Of a stretch of DNA of 64,000 nt, positions 50,301 through 64,000 are shown piece after piece. Numbering within the stretch: the stretch's first letter is position 1; every line of letters begins with the position of its first letter. The DNA comes from Mycoplasma sp. 1578d. GTDB taxonomy: Bacteria; Bacillota_I; Bacilli_A; Mycoplasmatales; Metamycoplasmataceae. Below the pieces are notes generated by a model. The model searched no databases. It saw only the letters and a program-made list of their open reading frames with translations, and was not told the DNA's origin. Location: the NCBI RefSeq assembly GCF_024582695.1, contig NZ_CP102081.1, forward strand, positions 310,001 to 374,000. The letters are read 5' to 3'. A program made the translations under genes and the position numbers.

Positions 50301-53300
50301 AACCAAGTAGCGGAACAGCTAATGAGCCAACCAATACTCTTATTCATTATGGCGATTCAGTTTCAGTAATTGATTTTAAAACTCGGATCTTAACGGATGA
50401 ACTCGATAAAACTGAGACTCGTTTAAATGGCGAAGGAGCCATTAAAACACTGCAAGCTGTTTATACTCAAAATGAGCAAAATCAAGCAATTTTTGATGAT
50501 GCCATTGCTGCTTTTAACACTAAGATTGCTGATTATAAAACTAGATTAGCTGAATTTTACAGTTCTAAATCAAACTTAGGTACTCTAGTTGATGATATTA
50601 AATTCTTTACCGCTAGAGAACAAACTATCAAGCATGACATCCAAAAAGCTTGAGATGATGTAATTGCACTCAAAACCAATATGGAAACTGAGTATAATGC
50701 TCGCAAAATGGCTGATGGATTGACTAATATTCCAAAAACTATGGCAATTTTTACCGAGTTTGAAACCTTGAAAAATGCAACTGACACAAACGGCAAAAAG
50801 ACCACTCTAACCAATCAACTTCAAGCTAATCTTGATCTTTTACCATTAGCTTATGCCCAAGATTTATTCAGTAAATCATCAGCTGAGCTTAATGGTAAAC
50901 TTAACCCATTGAGCAATTATTCAAACGAAGTACAAACTAACTATAGCAATAATTGAAAGACTGCTATTACCCATTGAAATGAAGCAATTAAAAATACTGT
51001 TAATAGTTATACTGATTTACGGGACCAAGTTCAAATTAAAAAAGATTATCAAAAAATTTCTGCACTTAGCTCACTAATTGCCCAGTTAAATGTCATCTTT
51101 ACTTATTTTGATAAAAATTCAAAAACCTCACCAAACCAAAAAAATTATCAAGTGCTTCAAGCAATAGCAAAAAATGCAAGCTTTTTTACAAAAATTAATA
51201 GTGCAAATTCTTATTCAAGTCTTGACACTAGTGCACTTTACGCACAAACACCTGAAAGTATTGTTGTACTGAGAAACGAGCTTAGAGATCTTTATTTTGA
51301 CGCCATTTCACTCGAAGACGCTAAAGCAAGTCAAGATGAAAAAATTAATAATTACAAAACAGCAATTGATACTAAACTAGCTCCTTTAACTGATCTTGAT
51401 CCGGCTTTAAAAATTCAAATTGATAATAAATTAAACGAGCTTAAAAATCAGGTTAATAGCGTTACTAATAAAAGCGATTTAATTGCAATTGATAATGCTC
51501 TAAGTGCTATCCAATTTAAGGAAGAAAACCTCAAACAACTAGCAACTACAGTTAAAAGAGCTAAAGATTTAGCAACCACTAATAATACTCAATCCTCAGC
51601 AGGAAAACAATCAATTCTCCAAGAAATACAAACTGCCTATAATGCTTATGAAAATGATTATTTAAGTATTGATTCAGTTGAATTAATTGCTAAAGAGAAA
51701 CAACTTGAAGATAAGATTACTTTATTTACAAAATTTACTCAAGTTTACGATCAAGTAACAAATGATAAAAATGGTATTTCCGCTCAATATGTAAACGGAA
51801 CTGGAACCCATGGAACTGGTTCAGACGGTATGAGCAAAATGCGTAATTATTATGATAGTTTAACTAATAATTTAGACACAGCACCAATAAATCAAAATAA
51901 ATTATTTACCGTATCAAATACTTTAGCTGCTCTGAAAAAATTAATCGCATTACAAGAAGAAAAAATCCATACTCAAAATCAAGTCTTGCAAGATAATAGC
52001 TATAACAATTTTGCTTATAAAACTGGTGCAACCAATGCAAATTATGGATTTACCACTGATGCTCAACATCTTGCTGACGAAATTTTAAAAAGCATTCCAA
52101 CAACTAACCAAAGTGCCACTGATATTGAAACCACTTTATACCCAACTTTGGTCAATTCTTTTGAAAATGTTTATCAACTATACCAAGCTCGGAAACGTGC
52201 ACTTGACTTTATTTATAAAAACGTAGCAAATGCCAGTGATAATGGAATCAAAACCCAGCAAGTTGATCAATTAAACACTCAAGGAAATGCTAATTTAGAC
52301 CCGCAATATCAAAATTTAAAAACAAAAGCTGATGACTTTTTCCATGCTCAAGCAGAAAACATTAAAAATGCCACTGATATTGCTGGGATTGACCAAGCCA
52401 TTTTACAAGTAGTTGAATTTAATGTTTTCTTTAATAAGTACAAGAAAATTGCTGAGTTAGTAGCTATTGCTAAGGCCGAAAAAACTAGTGTTCAAAGTAT
52501 GAATGCCAATATTAGTTCAAATGCCAATGTAACTGGCTCTCTAGCTAAACTTGACGATGAAATCAATAAAGGTGAATCGTATTTTTACACTCAAAAAGAC
52601 AATGCCTTGCTTGATAGCAATATTTTCTTCCTAGATACATATGTTGCTCGGGTAAAATTAGCAATTTTAGCCGCTCAAAAAATTGGTGAAGTTGAAGATT
52701 TTAGTACAAATTCAGCCGATACCGAATATTTAACTGCTAATGCAAAAATACCACTTAAAAGCATTATCAATAGTGTTTTTACTGATTTAAACAATAATTC
52801 AAATCTTGAGACTAAAGAAAACTATGATATTTTAAAAGAAAAATACATCACCGGATCATCGAATAGTTCATTCAACATTGCCTTTGTTAACTCAAAAATT
52901 CTTCAAGCCAATATTCATAAAGCTCAAGAATATTTAGATAAATACAAAACTCAATTACAAACTAATTCAAACTATGAACCGTCAAATATTAGGGATTTAT
53001 ATACAGCTCTTGAAGCTAAAATCACTCAAGCTACAGAAAAGTTAAACAACACTAATCATAATGAAGGTGACAAACTAAGACTCGCTAATGAACTTTATAA
53101 TTCAAATAATGGTGCTTTAGATGATATTTTAAAAGCTGAAACAATCAAAGCCAAATCTATTTTTAATGCTCATTCAGAGTTAAATCGCTATTTAAGTTTA
53201 AATTATACAGATCCAAATAATACTCCTAAGTTACCGGATTATGAAAGTATAGCTCTTGATTCAATTAAAAATATTGATATTTATACTGCTGAAAAATTGT

Positions 53301-55750
53301 TCAATTTCAACACTGCCTTACAAAATGCTCAAACTAAATACGATGATCAAAGATTAAAAATCTTTAATTGAGAAGCTCATCGTTATAACTCATATAAAGA
53401 TAAATTCAATCAATTCTATGATTTTTTAAGTGTTCCAATGACTAATAATGTTAGTCAAGATTTTATTTTAAAAACAACTGGAATCACTCAAGCTGAACTC
53501 AACCAATTTAACAATGCAATTCATCCACAAGCTTCAGATAATAAACATACCAATGCATCAACTTATGCTGCTCGTTTAAGTCAATCAGATGATGCTAATA
53601 AAGCTTGATTAAAAACTTTTACTAATAATAGTGTACTTGAGACACTTTCAAGTGTGGCTAATGAATTTTTAGGTTACTATCAAAATTTAATTTCCATTAA
53701 AGCCATTCCAAATCTTTTACTCGGAATTAGCAATCACCAAAGAATTGATGATCAATTGATTGATGATAATGCAGTACACAATGTTCGTTATACTTTAAAT
53801 CAAACAGCTTCAATTACCCAAGAATTAACCAGCCGGATTAATGCATATTTACAGGCAATGGATCCAATCACAAATACCACTTCAACTCAAGTGCGTGATG
53901 AAAATGATGAATCGAATCTATCATTCACAAATCCAACTGAACAAAGTGTTGTAAAAGCACGTACTGATTACTTTAACAATTTCAAAACCGCAGTTGTCGC
54001 GATTGCTCAAGCTAAACAAGAACTTGAAAAAATCGTTTTTGGAACTAATACTTCAGACCAAGATACTCTCCAAAAAGTTCTGGCTAAATTTATTGATGGA
54101 GTTACTGGATTTGACGGAAGATCAAATATTCATAATATTTTAAAATACATTGCAAGTTCTGATCAAAATGATCCAAATATTGCCACAAACGCTGATAAAT
54201 TTCTTCAGGTAAAAAATGAATATGCTAAAATTGCCAATCCTTCAATAGAAACTGAACAATCAGTGGCCAATCTAGATAAAAATAGTGCAAGTGATTTTGA
54301 TATTTATAGCACTATTACCAAAGGATTTGACACAGCATTTCAATTATTTGAATGAGTAACTGATACTAACAATACTGATTTATTCTTTGACTTTTTAACT
54401 CAAAGCGTTAATGGAATTATTAATTATGCTAACATCATTCCAAAAGAAAATACTACAGTAGAAAAATTTCAACAAACTCTTGATAATAATGCTCTTAACG
54501 AAGAAATGATCACTATTGACGGAACTAGTTATAAAGCTAAAAAAATTAATACACAAATTAATGCTCAAGGTGGCGGATTAATTGGAGATTTATTTGATAA
54601 ATTCAACATTTTCAAAGGAGCTGAACACTTCTTTAATACAGATAATGTCGAATTATTTGTTTATAAATCAGCAACTGATACAAATGCTCAATACCTCAGA
54701 TCACGTTTAACTTCAGACCCTTCAATTAAACGTGGATTTGTCAATTTTTACTTTAGATTTAATAAACCGGCATCTTTAACTCAAGCTGATAGTGCTTTTG
54801 GAACTGTAGCGAATTTTGGGATTAAGTTTGAAAATGTCGGAATTTCATTCCATACTTTAGATACCCTTGTGATTGATAAAGGAAATATTCAAAACACAAA
54901 TACATTAACTACCACACTATTTACTGCCGAAGAAGCTGGATGAAATAATCTGCAAGCTCCAGCAAGACTTTTCGGAGCCTTTAATAAATATTCGGCTCTA
55001 AAATTACTTCATGATGATAAATACTTCTTTACCGAATCTGTAGATGATCCGATCGATGCACCTGCATCAGCAAGCTCAGATTCTTCGCCTGATTTCAGAA
55101 TTAAAGTTAAACTAACTAGTGCATATAAAGGTTATACTCAAGTCGGAAACACTATTTACTGAAAAACTTTAAGCCCTAATTTTGTTGATGATAAAGGACT
55201 AGGGCGTCAAAACACTAATTATTTGATTAATATAATTAGCTCTGCAAACAATAATACATTTCAATGACGTCAAAATTACTTATACTCACTAGTTTCAAAT
55301 AAAGATACAAATAAAAATCTACTTTTTTTACCAATTGTTATTGGAATTCCGGTTGTTGATGCTCAAAATAATCCAGCTTTAATGGTTATTTCATGACAAA
55401 TTCTCAACCGTTTTGACAAAACTCCAACCACAGCAACTCAAAATATTTCGCTTGGTGATCCTGATGTATTGAGATACGTTTACTTTTTTAAACAAAGCAC
55501 AACTGGTAAAACACCCGGACAACCGACAGCAACTCTACCAAGCTTTTATGAATATATAATGAATAAAATCCGCTTTAGAGATTTTGTGGGACTAACCTTT
55601 GAAGATTTACGTAATTCTTCTTTATGAAATAAAGATAATAAAATCGAAAAAGACACTACAAATTCAGGAAAAGGTGGAGTTGGATATGACGATTTCTTTA
55701 ATGCAATTGGACAAAATGGAAAATTTGATATTCGATTAAAACTACATTAG
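47318..55750 (+). CDS. Giant surface protein A3 (family A), complete
   Basis: 2,810 aa. ATG 47318 is preceded by TTGAGGT, as at A2. The N-terminus mirrors A2: a short basic start, one membrane helix (about residues 8-31), then LHNSF, YFFKEL and SSIALMLEQRNKLKQ. The helical body repeats A2 islands (PYSLNGAPTPVQKK, INKPSSGTANEP, YITGSSNSSFNIAFVNSKILQ, LQKVLAKFIDGVTGFDGR). The beta-rich C-terminus (from about residue 2380) includes LFDKFNIFKG, FHTLDTLVID, FTAEEAGWNN, LLFLPIVIGIPV, ISWQILNRFDK and the end RLKLH. No cysteine was seen. Over most of its length it is closer to A2 than to A1, but its ISIKAIPNLLLGISNHQRI segment departs from the ISIKSIPSIL form that A1 and A2 share. B3 follows 13 nt downstream. 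Confidence 0.93.
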
Positions 55751-55763
55751 AAAAGGAGATGAC

Positions 55764-58700
55764 ATGCTTAAAATAAAAAATAAAAAATTAGCTAAAACTC
55801 TTGTTATTTCATCAAGTATAGCAGCACCGCTTGCTGTTAGTTTGGGCGCAACCTTGTTCTTAATTCACTCAAAGGAAAACATTAATTCATCCACTGTATT
55901 TGGAAACTTTCTTCAAGGCGAAAACTTATTTAAACTTTACGCGCCTTATATTGAGGCTTCACAAAACGACAAAGAGCAAGTGCTAAAACAATTTAGTCAA
56001 GCTAAAAATATTTGAAATGATAAAGAAACAAATCTCCAAGAAAAACTAGTAGCTCTTGATAAAGCACAAGAAAAAGTTTTTAATTTCTATATTAATAACG
56101 TTGATCAACTTTTGGTTGAAAACATTGATCAATCTAAATCTTTTTGAAAGAAAGTTTTAAACAATCAAGAAGCCCGGATTCGTGAGCTAGATCTAAAGAA
56201 CAAACTTACCCAACTCAAGCAAGATCGTTCAATGCTTTTTATTCACGATTTTGACAGCTTAAATAGTGAGCAAAGAAAAGAATATTTAACTACTCTTTCA
56301 TCAGAAATATCAAAATTAGTACTTTCACAAAATGATAAACTCAATCCATTTATCAAATTACTTCAAGCAACTTCTAATCAACTTGATACTCTTCCGTTTA
56401 ATGGACTCAAAAAGGATGCTAATAATTCATTAGTACCGCTTTATTCACGGATTATCAGTGCTAATATCAGACTTAATGAAGTTCAAATTGCTTCGCAAGA
56501 TACCAAAAATGAAGTTAAAAAGCTTGAAAAAGTACTTGCACAATCTAAAAGTGAAATTAACGAAATTAACGATTATTTAAAGCAAATTGAGCCTTATGTT
56601 AAAAACACTGCATACACTCAGAGTGAAAAAGAAAATGTCAAAAAATTCCTAGATTCAACCAAAATCAATTTAGATATTGCCTTAACTCAAGCCGATATTA
56701 ATAAAATTCGTAATGATGTGGTGACTTTTTATCAACAAATTTCAGATACCCAAAAAACTAGTGGCGAAATTAAGCAAGTTATTAGTGATTTAAATACTTA
56801 CATTGATCAACTTGATCCAATGCTTCGTTTTAATAAAGATACTCTCAAACAATTAATTACTCAAGTGTTATCAATTAGTGATAAAAAAGAACTTATTTCA
56901 GCTAAAAGCGATTTATTCAGCCAATTTTACGCTCTTAAATTTTCAAATCAAGTTATTCACGAAACTAACCAAAAAATTGACCAAGCTCTTAAAAACAACA
57001 TTATCACTCCAAAGAAATCAATTTTATTAAAATCACAAATTCAAGCCATTGTTAATAAAAATTTACCAGCTAAAGAGCTTTCCAACGAATTGTTTAATTT
57101 TTATAATTCCGAAGATAAAGAACTGGAAAGATTAGACTATCTCAATAATGAGCTCAAACTCATTCAATCACAAATTAAGTTAGTAAAAGAATTACCTTTC
57201 ACTAATCAAGATATTATTAGTAAATTAAATGAGTTAGATAACCAAGTGGTCCAAACCTATTCTAATTCAGTTACATCAGCTTTTCTAGTCTCGGTTAAAA
57301 ACCAACTTAATGAATCGCTTAGAACCATTTTAAAAAACAATTTATCACAATTAATCGATTTAATGAATCAACATATCAAACAACTTGCAAGCTTGAATAA
57401 TGACTTTAACAAAGTTATTATTAGCGAAGCTCAAAAACTTAATGATGAGTCGACCCCATTAACTAAGGATTTTGATCCTGTTCCTTCAGCTAAATTAATT
57501 GAACAAATAAAAACTTACAATATTAAACTTCAAAACTTAATTAACGCAAGTAAACAAACCCAAGCTGAAGACTTTTCCAACTTTACTGATGATTATTTAA
57601 GAACAGTCTTTTCAAACAATGATAATACCTACGTTCCAACTGAACGTGAACAAAAAAGAATCGATTTATACAATTCATATAAAAAACGTCTTGATGAGCT
57701 TCGTGCAAAAATTAACTCAGGAGATGGGAATGCTGATCTTGCTCAAGAAATTGAAAGCATTTCACAAAAACTTAAAAACTTAAGTAACACCGGAAACGAT
57801 TTCCGCGGCCTTTCGCTATTAGATCAATCAGCTGAGCAAATTGTTCAAGAACAATCAAGCGGACCAAACTCAATAGCACTTGAACCATTTATTAAGGATG
57901 TTCAAAAAACTCGTGATCAACTTGATAGTTTATTTGCCAATCCAGACGCAACTCCTGAACAAGTTGCTAGTGCACACGAAAACTTACAAAAAGTTCTCAA
58001 AGCCTTAACCCAAGCTGACACAAAAATCTTACTAGAACAAAAAATAAATCAGCTCAAAAACGCTATTGATCAAAGTTATGGTTCTGATTTAAGTTCAGAT
58101 GGTGCTCAAGCTCTGCTTAAACAATACAATGATTTAGTTCAAGCTTCTAAAGATACATCAAACCAACAAAGAAGTAATGATTCAATTTCAAAAGCTAACC
58201 ATTTAATTGAACTTACTCCATATTTATTTGATGCTGAAGTAAATAAAAAACGTTTACTTGATATTATTGGAGAAAAAACTTCAGCCCAATACTCTGGGGT
58301 TAAAACAACAAATGCAATTGGTAAGGGTAATGATGAAATTATCAGTGTTGATCAATTACTCAAACGTTTAAATTCATCGGATAATATCCCAAATCTACAA
58401 GCTTTTGAAAATGCTAAAACTCAATTGCTCGAAAGAGGAAATGAAATTTTACTTGCTTATGAGCAAGATAAAATCGAAATACTAAATAGTTCAATTCAAA
58501 GCAGTGCAAAAACCACAACTGGTGAAGCAAATGATGTTTATAAATCTAGTTTAGCTAAAATTAATCAATACGCAACTGTTCAAAAATCACAGCTTAACTT
58601 AGAACGTGCTAAAGCTGCTGGCGAAAAAATGGATCTATTTAATCAACTAGCGAATATTTCGTCTCATTTATTAGATTCTTACAATCTTTACAATTCTGGA

Positions 58701-61700
58701 TCAACCACTACTTTATCAAACTACATTGGAAACTTATTATCAAACAATGATTTAGCTACTGGTGATGATGTTGCTCAAATTAAAGAGAAAATTACAACTT
58801 TAACTAAAGCCCAAAACATAATCCAAGCTAAAAAAGAATTTTTAGATGTTTATCAACAATTAGAGGTAGTTTTAAACAAAAACAAAGAGTGAAAAATCTA
58901 CGAACCACTCAAACTAGAAATTAATCTTTTAATTCAACAAGCTAATACAATTCTTTTCAATAATGATTTAAGTGTTGAACAAATCCAAGCTCAAAGAGAC
59001 CAATTTAAAGTTAAAATTAATTTATACCAAACCAAAAAAGCCGATTTAGAAAGTGCATTTAATCAGGCAATTGCTCAAGTAGATGCTAAAGAGCAAGCAT
59101 TAAACGCTGATGCTCTTGCTAATAAAAATGCTAATCCTAGCTATAGTTTTGAGCAATATTATAAAGCTGCTAAAAGAGCTTATGTTAACGATAAAAGTCC
59201 TGCACAAAGAGTCAATGTTGACACACAAGATATTAATGATCATCTTGTAAAATTACAAATTGGCTTTGAAAAAGATCGTGCACTCAATAAACTCAAAGAT
59301 ATTGCTGCCACTGCAAGTTCAAGTAGTTTCGGAAATTCGACCTTACACACTAAAGTCCAAGGTGGACAAAGTACCTTTGATTCAAGTGTTAAAAATCAAC
59401 TCAATTTATCAAGTTTAAGTTTACAAGACACCTTAGATAATATTAAAAAAATTACTCGTTATTCAGAATTATTTAATTTAGAAAAACGGGTAGCTGATTA
59501 TGTTGTTAAAAACCAAAATAGTAGCTCAAATAAAACCTTTTCAATTGAACAATTAACTAATGCACTTGAAATCAGTTTGCCAATCTCGTCAGATACTTTT
59601 GACGATCTAGACAATAAATATAAAGAATTGAACAAAGTGTACCTCCAAGAAGTCGGTATTCAAGAAATTCGTGAGCGAATTATCGCTACCCTTGAAAATG
59701 ACGATCTTAACAAAGGGGCTTTAGGGATTGTTAGAGAATTAGCTAATAATGTTGGTGCCACATATGATACTGATGTTAATAACAAACTTACTGAATATGT
59801 AGCAAACACTAAAAATACCGCAAACACTGCAACAGATAAGCAACCTTTAATTGACATACTTAATCAAGTTAATCGTGTTAAAGATGAAATACCAGCTATT
59901 GCAACTCTAGCCAAAAATGTTGATAGTGCTAAAAGTGCAATGGATGCTATTAATAATAATAGTTCAAGTTTAATTAGTACTTATATTCAAAAAATCAATA
60001 CATTTTTAACTGAAGCTAAAGCTAATTACTTTAAAATAACTGTTCCAACTGGAAGTGATAATAACATTGAATACTATAATGATTTAAGTCACAAAATTAT
60101 TTTTAGCACTCAAAAACTTAACGCTGCTGATCAACTCGCAAGCAAATTAGCTGAAATTCAAACAATTATTAATGGTTCAGACTTTAACTTAAGAAGTGTT
60201 GATGGAGTAGCTGGGATTGATAAATTAAATGAATTAAATACTTATTTAACTTCATTTGAAACCGCTGCAATTAATGATCAATACGATCAAGCTGGTGTAG
60301 ATAAAATTACCACACTAACAGCTAAAGCTGGATCATTTAAAAATGTAATCAATGCTGATCATGATGCTTTAACATATGCCACTACACTTGCTCAAAATAA
60401 TTCGTCAACTTCATCTGTTGATCTTAAAGCGATTCTCCTTTTAGTTTGAGATAGCATTCCAAGTGCAACTACAAACCCTAATACTACATTAGGAAAAGAA
60501 ACTAATAATACTTATTCAGTCAATGATTTATTTGAATTAAGTTCAAATAATACACTTAATCAACAAGCGTACAATACACTCGCTGAAAAAATTATCACTG
60601 AAATTGGAGATAAAAAAGCTGCTATTCAAGCTCGTAATGCTTATAGAGACGCAACCCATACTCAAATTAATACAATCAAACAAACTCAATTCATTCCACT
60701 TGTGCACAATGAACTTAAAAATTCATTAATTTCCTTTTTAAATCAATTAGATCAAGAAAACAACACTTCGACCACATTAACTCTTTCTCCGAATGAAACC
60801 GGAACTCTTAATGTTGTCCGTGCTAAAGTTAACATTATCCAGAACAAACTTCAAGATTTAAAAAATCTAGCTCAACAAGCGCATGAGTTAAACGATTTTA
60901 AAAATAAAATTGTAAGTAATTTAGATTTAATTAATAATGCTAAAACTCAAGCGCAAACCTTAATTGATCGAGCTCAAACATATTACAATGATACAAGTAA
61001 AATGTCAGTAACTGGGAACGATTCAATTGCAAACCTTATTGCTCAAATTGAACAACAACAAGCTAAATTAACTTTGCTTGTTGCTTATGAACAAGTCAAA
61101 AATGAGTTTGAAGCAGATACTACACTTACTCAACCAGCTAAAAATGTCATTAATGGTAAATTACAAGCCTTTGTTAATGAATATAATACTAATAATCAAA
61201 CTGCTCAACAACTTATTACTAAATACTTTAGAAGCGTGAACAATGTTCAAGCAAGCGAACCGGCTAGTGCAAAAAATAGTTTAATTAAATATGCACTTGA
61301 TAATGCCATTGAATTACAAAAAGCGTATAATCGAGCAAATGGATTTATTGTCTTAAAGGATCCTAGTTTAGATAATAATAATGTTGAAAGTAAGTTTAAC
61401 CAAATCACTACTTTAATTAACAATTCTACTACTGGAGTTAATGCTACTTTATCAACAAATAATAATGATGAAGTTACTAAATTAACTTTAATTAGTACAA
61501 TTAATAATAATATTGATCAATTAATTCAGGCCAAAAAAGCTCAAATTCAAGAACAACTTGACACTGATAATCAGATCAAAAACTTCTTTGATTCAGTAAA
61601 CACTCATTTTAATACACCTGGTACCACACCAAGTACTTATGTTGATCGCTTTGAACAAAAAGGAATTAATGATTTAACAACTGCTAATAATGATAAAGAT

Positions 61701-64000
61701 AATTTATCATACTCACAAATCAATGTTTATCTAGCCAATGCTAAATCAGTAGCAAGTTTACAAATTTTTGATTTGTATAATCGTGGAATTAATGTAGTTG
61801 AAAACATTAAAAACACTGTAAATGAATACTACAATGATTTTGATGCTTCTAAAGTGGCTGTGCGTGCAGGTTCGCAAGTAGGCACTAATGAATATGCTCC
61901 AATTTTAGCTTTAAAAAACCAAATTGATAATGTGTTAAACAATAATTTCACAGTGATTGATGATTATTCAAGCAAAATTAATTCATTAGTAGGTGTTATT
62001 ACTGGTAATTACCAAAGTGTTATTGATGCTTTTATTGACCATATCAAACAATCTTTTGCAGAAAAATTTGCTCCAATCCCAACTCAAACCGGAGCTAATA
62101 ATCAAGCTGGATTTTACATTAAGTTAAAGCAAAAACTAGACCCATTAAAACAAAACATCATGGGTAAACAACAAAACTTATACAAATACAATCAGGTTGA
62201 AAGTTTAGAAACTCAATATGATGCTTTTGTTAACTCGATTAATTCAGCTGTACAAATTTACAATTCAATTAATGCTAAAAAAGAATCAGGATCACTTGCA
62301 TATTTTGCTACTGTGATTGAACGATTAAATCATGACTTTATTGAGTTTGAAAAAAGTGTTAAAAATGCTGTCGCTCAAGCATTAAGCAAAAACCCACTTG
62401 AACCGATATTTGCTGATATTTTTGAAACCATCCGTTATTCAGACACAACATCAAATCCGGATACAGCACAAATTATTCAGAAATTTCAAGGTTTTAAACA
62501 AGGGATTGAAACCTTGAAAAATAATGTCAATACAGATCCTAACTTTGATTTTGCTACTCTAAATAAAACAACTAATATTCCAGATACTTTATACAGTTTA
62601 TTACAATCATTAACTGCCTATAAAGATTGAATTACTTTAGACGATAATAAACAGCTTTTATTAAAGTCATTAGATGATAATCCAAATCAAACTAATGACT
62701 TTATGCCAACTGAGCAAAGTTTAAATGATCTAGCAACTTTTGATAAAAAATACAAAGTAATTGTGACTAATAAATCATATACTCGTTCTAAGTTTGTTTC
62801 TAAGTTTAATGAAATTATTGCCCAAAATACTAATAATGGTTCACAACCTGAAATGGTTGAAATTCACAACAATCCTGACTTTTTAGACATGTTTGAACAA
62901 TTTGCTTACACTAGCAAAGATGTGACCAGCGATAATCAAGTTAAATCGATATATTCGCCAATTAAGTTTAAAGTGTATATTAAAAAATACGATCAAAATG
63001 GTTGATTTAGTATGGTTGCACCAACTCAAGCCGAAGTTGATCGTCAATCGCTTAAAGCTAAAATTGTTTATTCATACGAATCACAAGCCACTGATATTGG
63101 AACTTTAAAAGTCGAAAAAGAAGTAGTTATGACTTTCCAAACTTTAGATAAGATTCAAATTACTAATGGAACTACCAGTATTTTTGTAAATAATAACAAC
63201 CAAGCTGGTTATGCTGCTAAATATGAAGTTATTGATGTTGATGAAGCTGGATGAAATATTCCTCAAGTATCAAGTGCAAGCGCTTCTAATGCTGCAAGCG
63301 TAAAAAATGATGTTATCACTAAAGTGTATAACAAAATGAAGTCGGCTATTTTCAATTTAAATTCAACAAATTCAACTGAAAATACAAGTACTCATATTCT
63401 TGAACCGAATTCTAAATATAAATCAACTTGACAAAATAGTACTGATCCAGCTCTAGCAAATCTTAATTCTACAACTACTGGAAGTGCTTCTCGAATAAGT
63501 GCTTATTTAGATAAAGATAACCGAAATACTAACAACAGATATAGTTTTGATATTGAAAATCAATCTTCAATACCAATTACCTTTAATTTGAGTTTAACCA
63601 CATCTAAAGATGATGAACGTTTAGTAATTATTCCAAAAGACAATGAAAAAGGTTTTGCGTTTTTACAACTTCAACCTGGTTATATCACTGGATTTCCAAC
63701 TCACGGAGCTGCAAGTGGTACAGGTACTCCTGAAATCTATGATTTTATTCTTAGAGAACTTCCGGATTCAGGTGGTCAAAATCTTTGAAACGATTCGTCT
63801 TCTTGATGAAATACTCCAAATTCAAGAATTCCTACCGGAATAAACGTTATTCTATATGAATTTAATATTGATTATGATCCTGTGTTAAGAAAAGTGTACT
63901 TATACAACTCGTGAATGGAAAATGTTTTCTATGGAATCAGTAAAAATGCTTTCAAATCAAATCTGGATATTCAAAAAACTAAAACAGAACTTAAGACAGA
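55764..64000 (+). CDS. Giant surface protein B3 (family B), 3' end outside window
   Basis: Open from ATG 55764 (AAGGAGAT at 55753-55760) to the window edge: 2,745 codons. By alignment with B2, roughly 120 residues, ending in the FWFKIR-type terminus, should lie beyond. Membrane helix about residues 12-33, then IHSKENINSSTVFGNFLQGENLFKLYAPYI, nearly as in B2. Body islands: RIISANIRLNEVQIASQDTKNEV, FYQQISDTQKT, REQKRIDLYNSYKKRLDELRAKIN, QKSQLNLERAKAAGEKM. The C-terminal part reaches FDKKYKVIVTNKSYTRSKF, SPIKFKVYIKKY, TFQTLDKIQI, VDVDEAGWNI and NIDYDPVLRKVYLYNSWMEN. No cysteine is seen. At the FKTLD block B1 and B2 are more alike than either is to B3 (SYESNNTDIGVAQVEKE against SYESQATDIGTLKVEKE). 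Confidence 0.92.

Noticed and set aside
1-64000. CRISPR array, insertion sequence, tRNA or rRNA genes
   Set aside because: No regularly spaced short repeats, no transposase-like ORF, no cloverleaf or rRNA-like GC-rich block was seen. Repetition in the window is paralogous coding sequence.

Overview
The window is low-GC DNA from a Mollicute that reads UGA as tryptophan. Every long gene contains in-frame TGA codons, and conserved proteins (RbfA, KtrA/B, M42 peptidase, C5 methyltransferase) only align when TGA is Trp. N-terminal single-membrane anchors, a lipobox lipoprotein, UPF0154 and a UU173/DUF2779-type gene all fit a Mycoplasma of the Hominis-group kind. I cannot fix the species.

About 42 kb of the 64 kb is three copies of one two-gene cassette encoding giant, single-anchor, mostly alpha-helical surface proteins. 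I call the genes A (about 2,810-2,830 aa) and B (about 2,810-2,865 aa). The order is A1 (3' part only, 1-6411) and B1 (6430-14862); A2 (15058-23538) and B2 (23553-32147); then, after a 15-kb gap, A3 (47318-55750) and B3 (55764 to the window end). Within each cassette B follows A by only 13-18 nt with a strong AAGGAG-type ribosome binding site, so A and B are probably co-transcribed and made together. Terminators follow B1 and B2, and promoter-like sites precede A2 and A3. A and B are two distinct families with a similar architecture: an N-terminal membrane helix, about 2,300 residues of coiled-coil-like helix, and a 440-540-residue beta-rich C-terminal part. They share one recognisable C-terminal motif pair (TLD...EAGWN). 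They resemble in style the massive or large membrane proteins of other mycoplasmas (Msp/Lmp) and, more loosely, the giant gliding proteins of M. mobile. I cannot assign them to either from sequence alone.

The block between cassettes 2 and 3 holds an MFS transporter, a leaderless coiled-coil hypothetical gene, rbfA (minus strand, also apparently leaderless), a small defence island, and then a co-directional run: DUF2779/UU173 gene, M42 aminopeptidase, UPF0154, KtrB and KtrA (potassium uptake), and a 599-aa lipoprotein. The defence island is a HinP1I-like GCGC restriction-modification system with an intact methyltransferase and a restriction gene thrown out of frame by one base in an A8 tract at its start codon. 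Next to it, divergently, lies a decayed AbiEi/AbiEii toxin-antitoxin pair. The DUF2779 gene also carries a single-base frameshift. All frameshifts in the window cluster at 36.0-39.0 kb, while the giant genes are uninterrupted.

No tRNA, rRNA, CRISPR array or insertion sequence was recognised. No gene-free stretch exceeds 300 bases.
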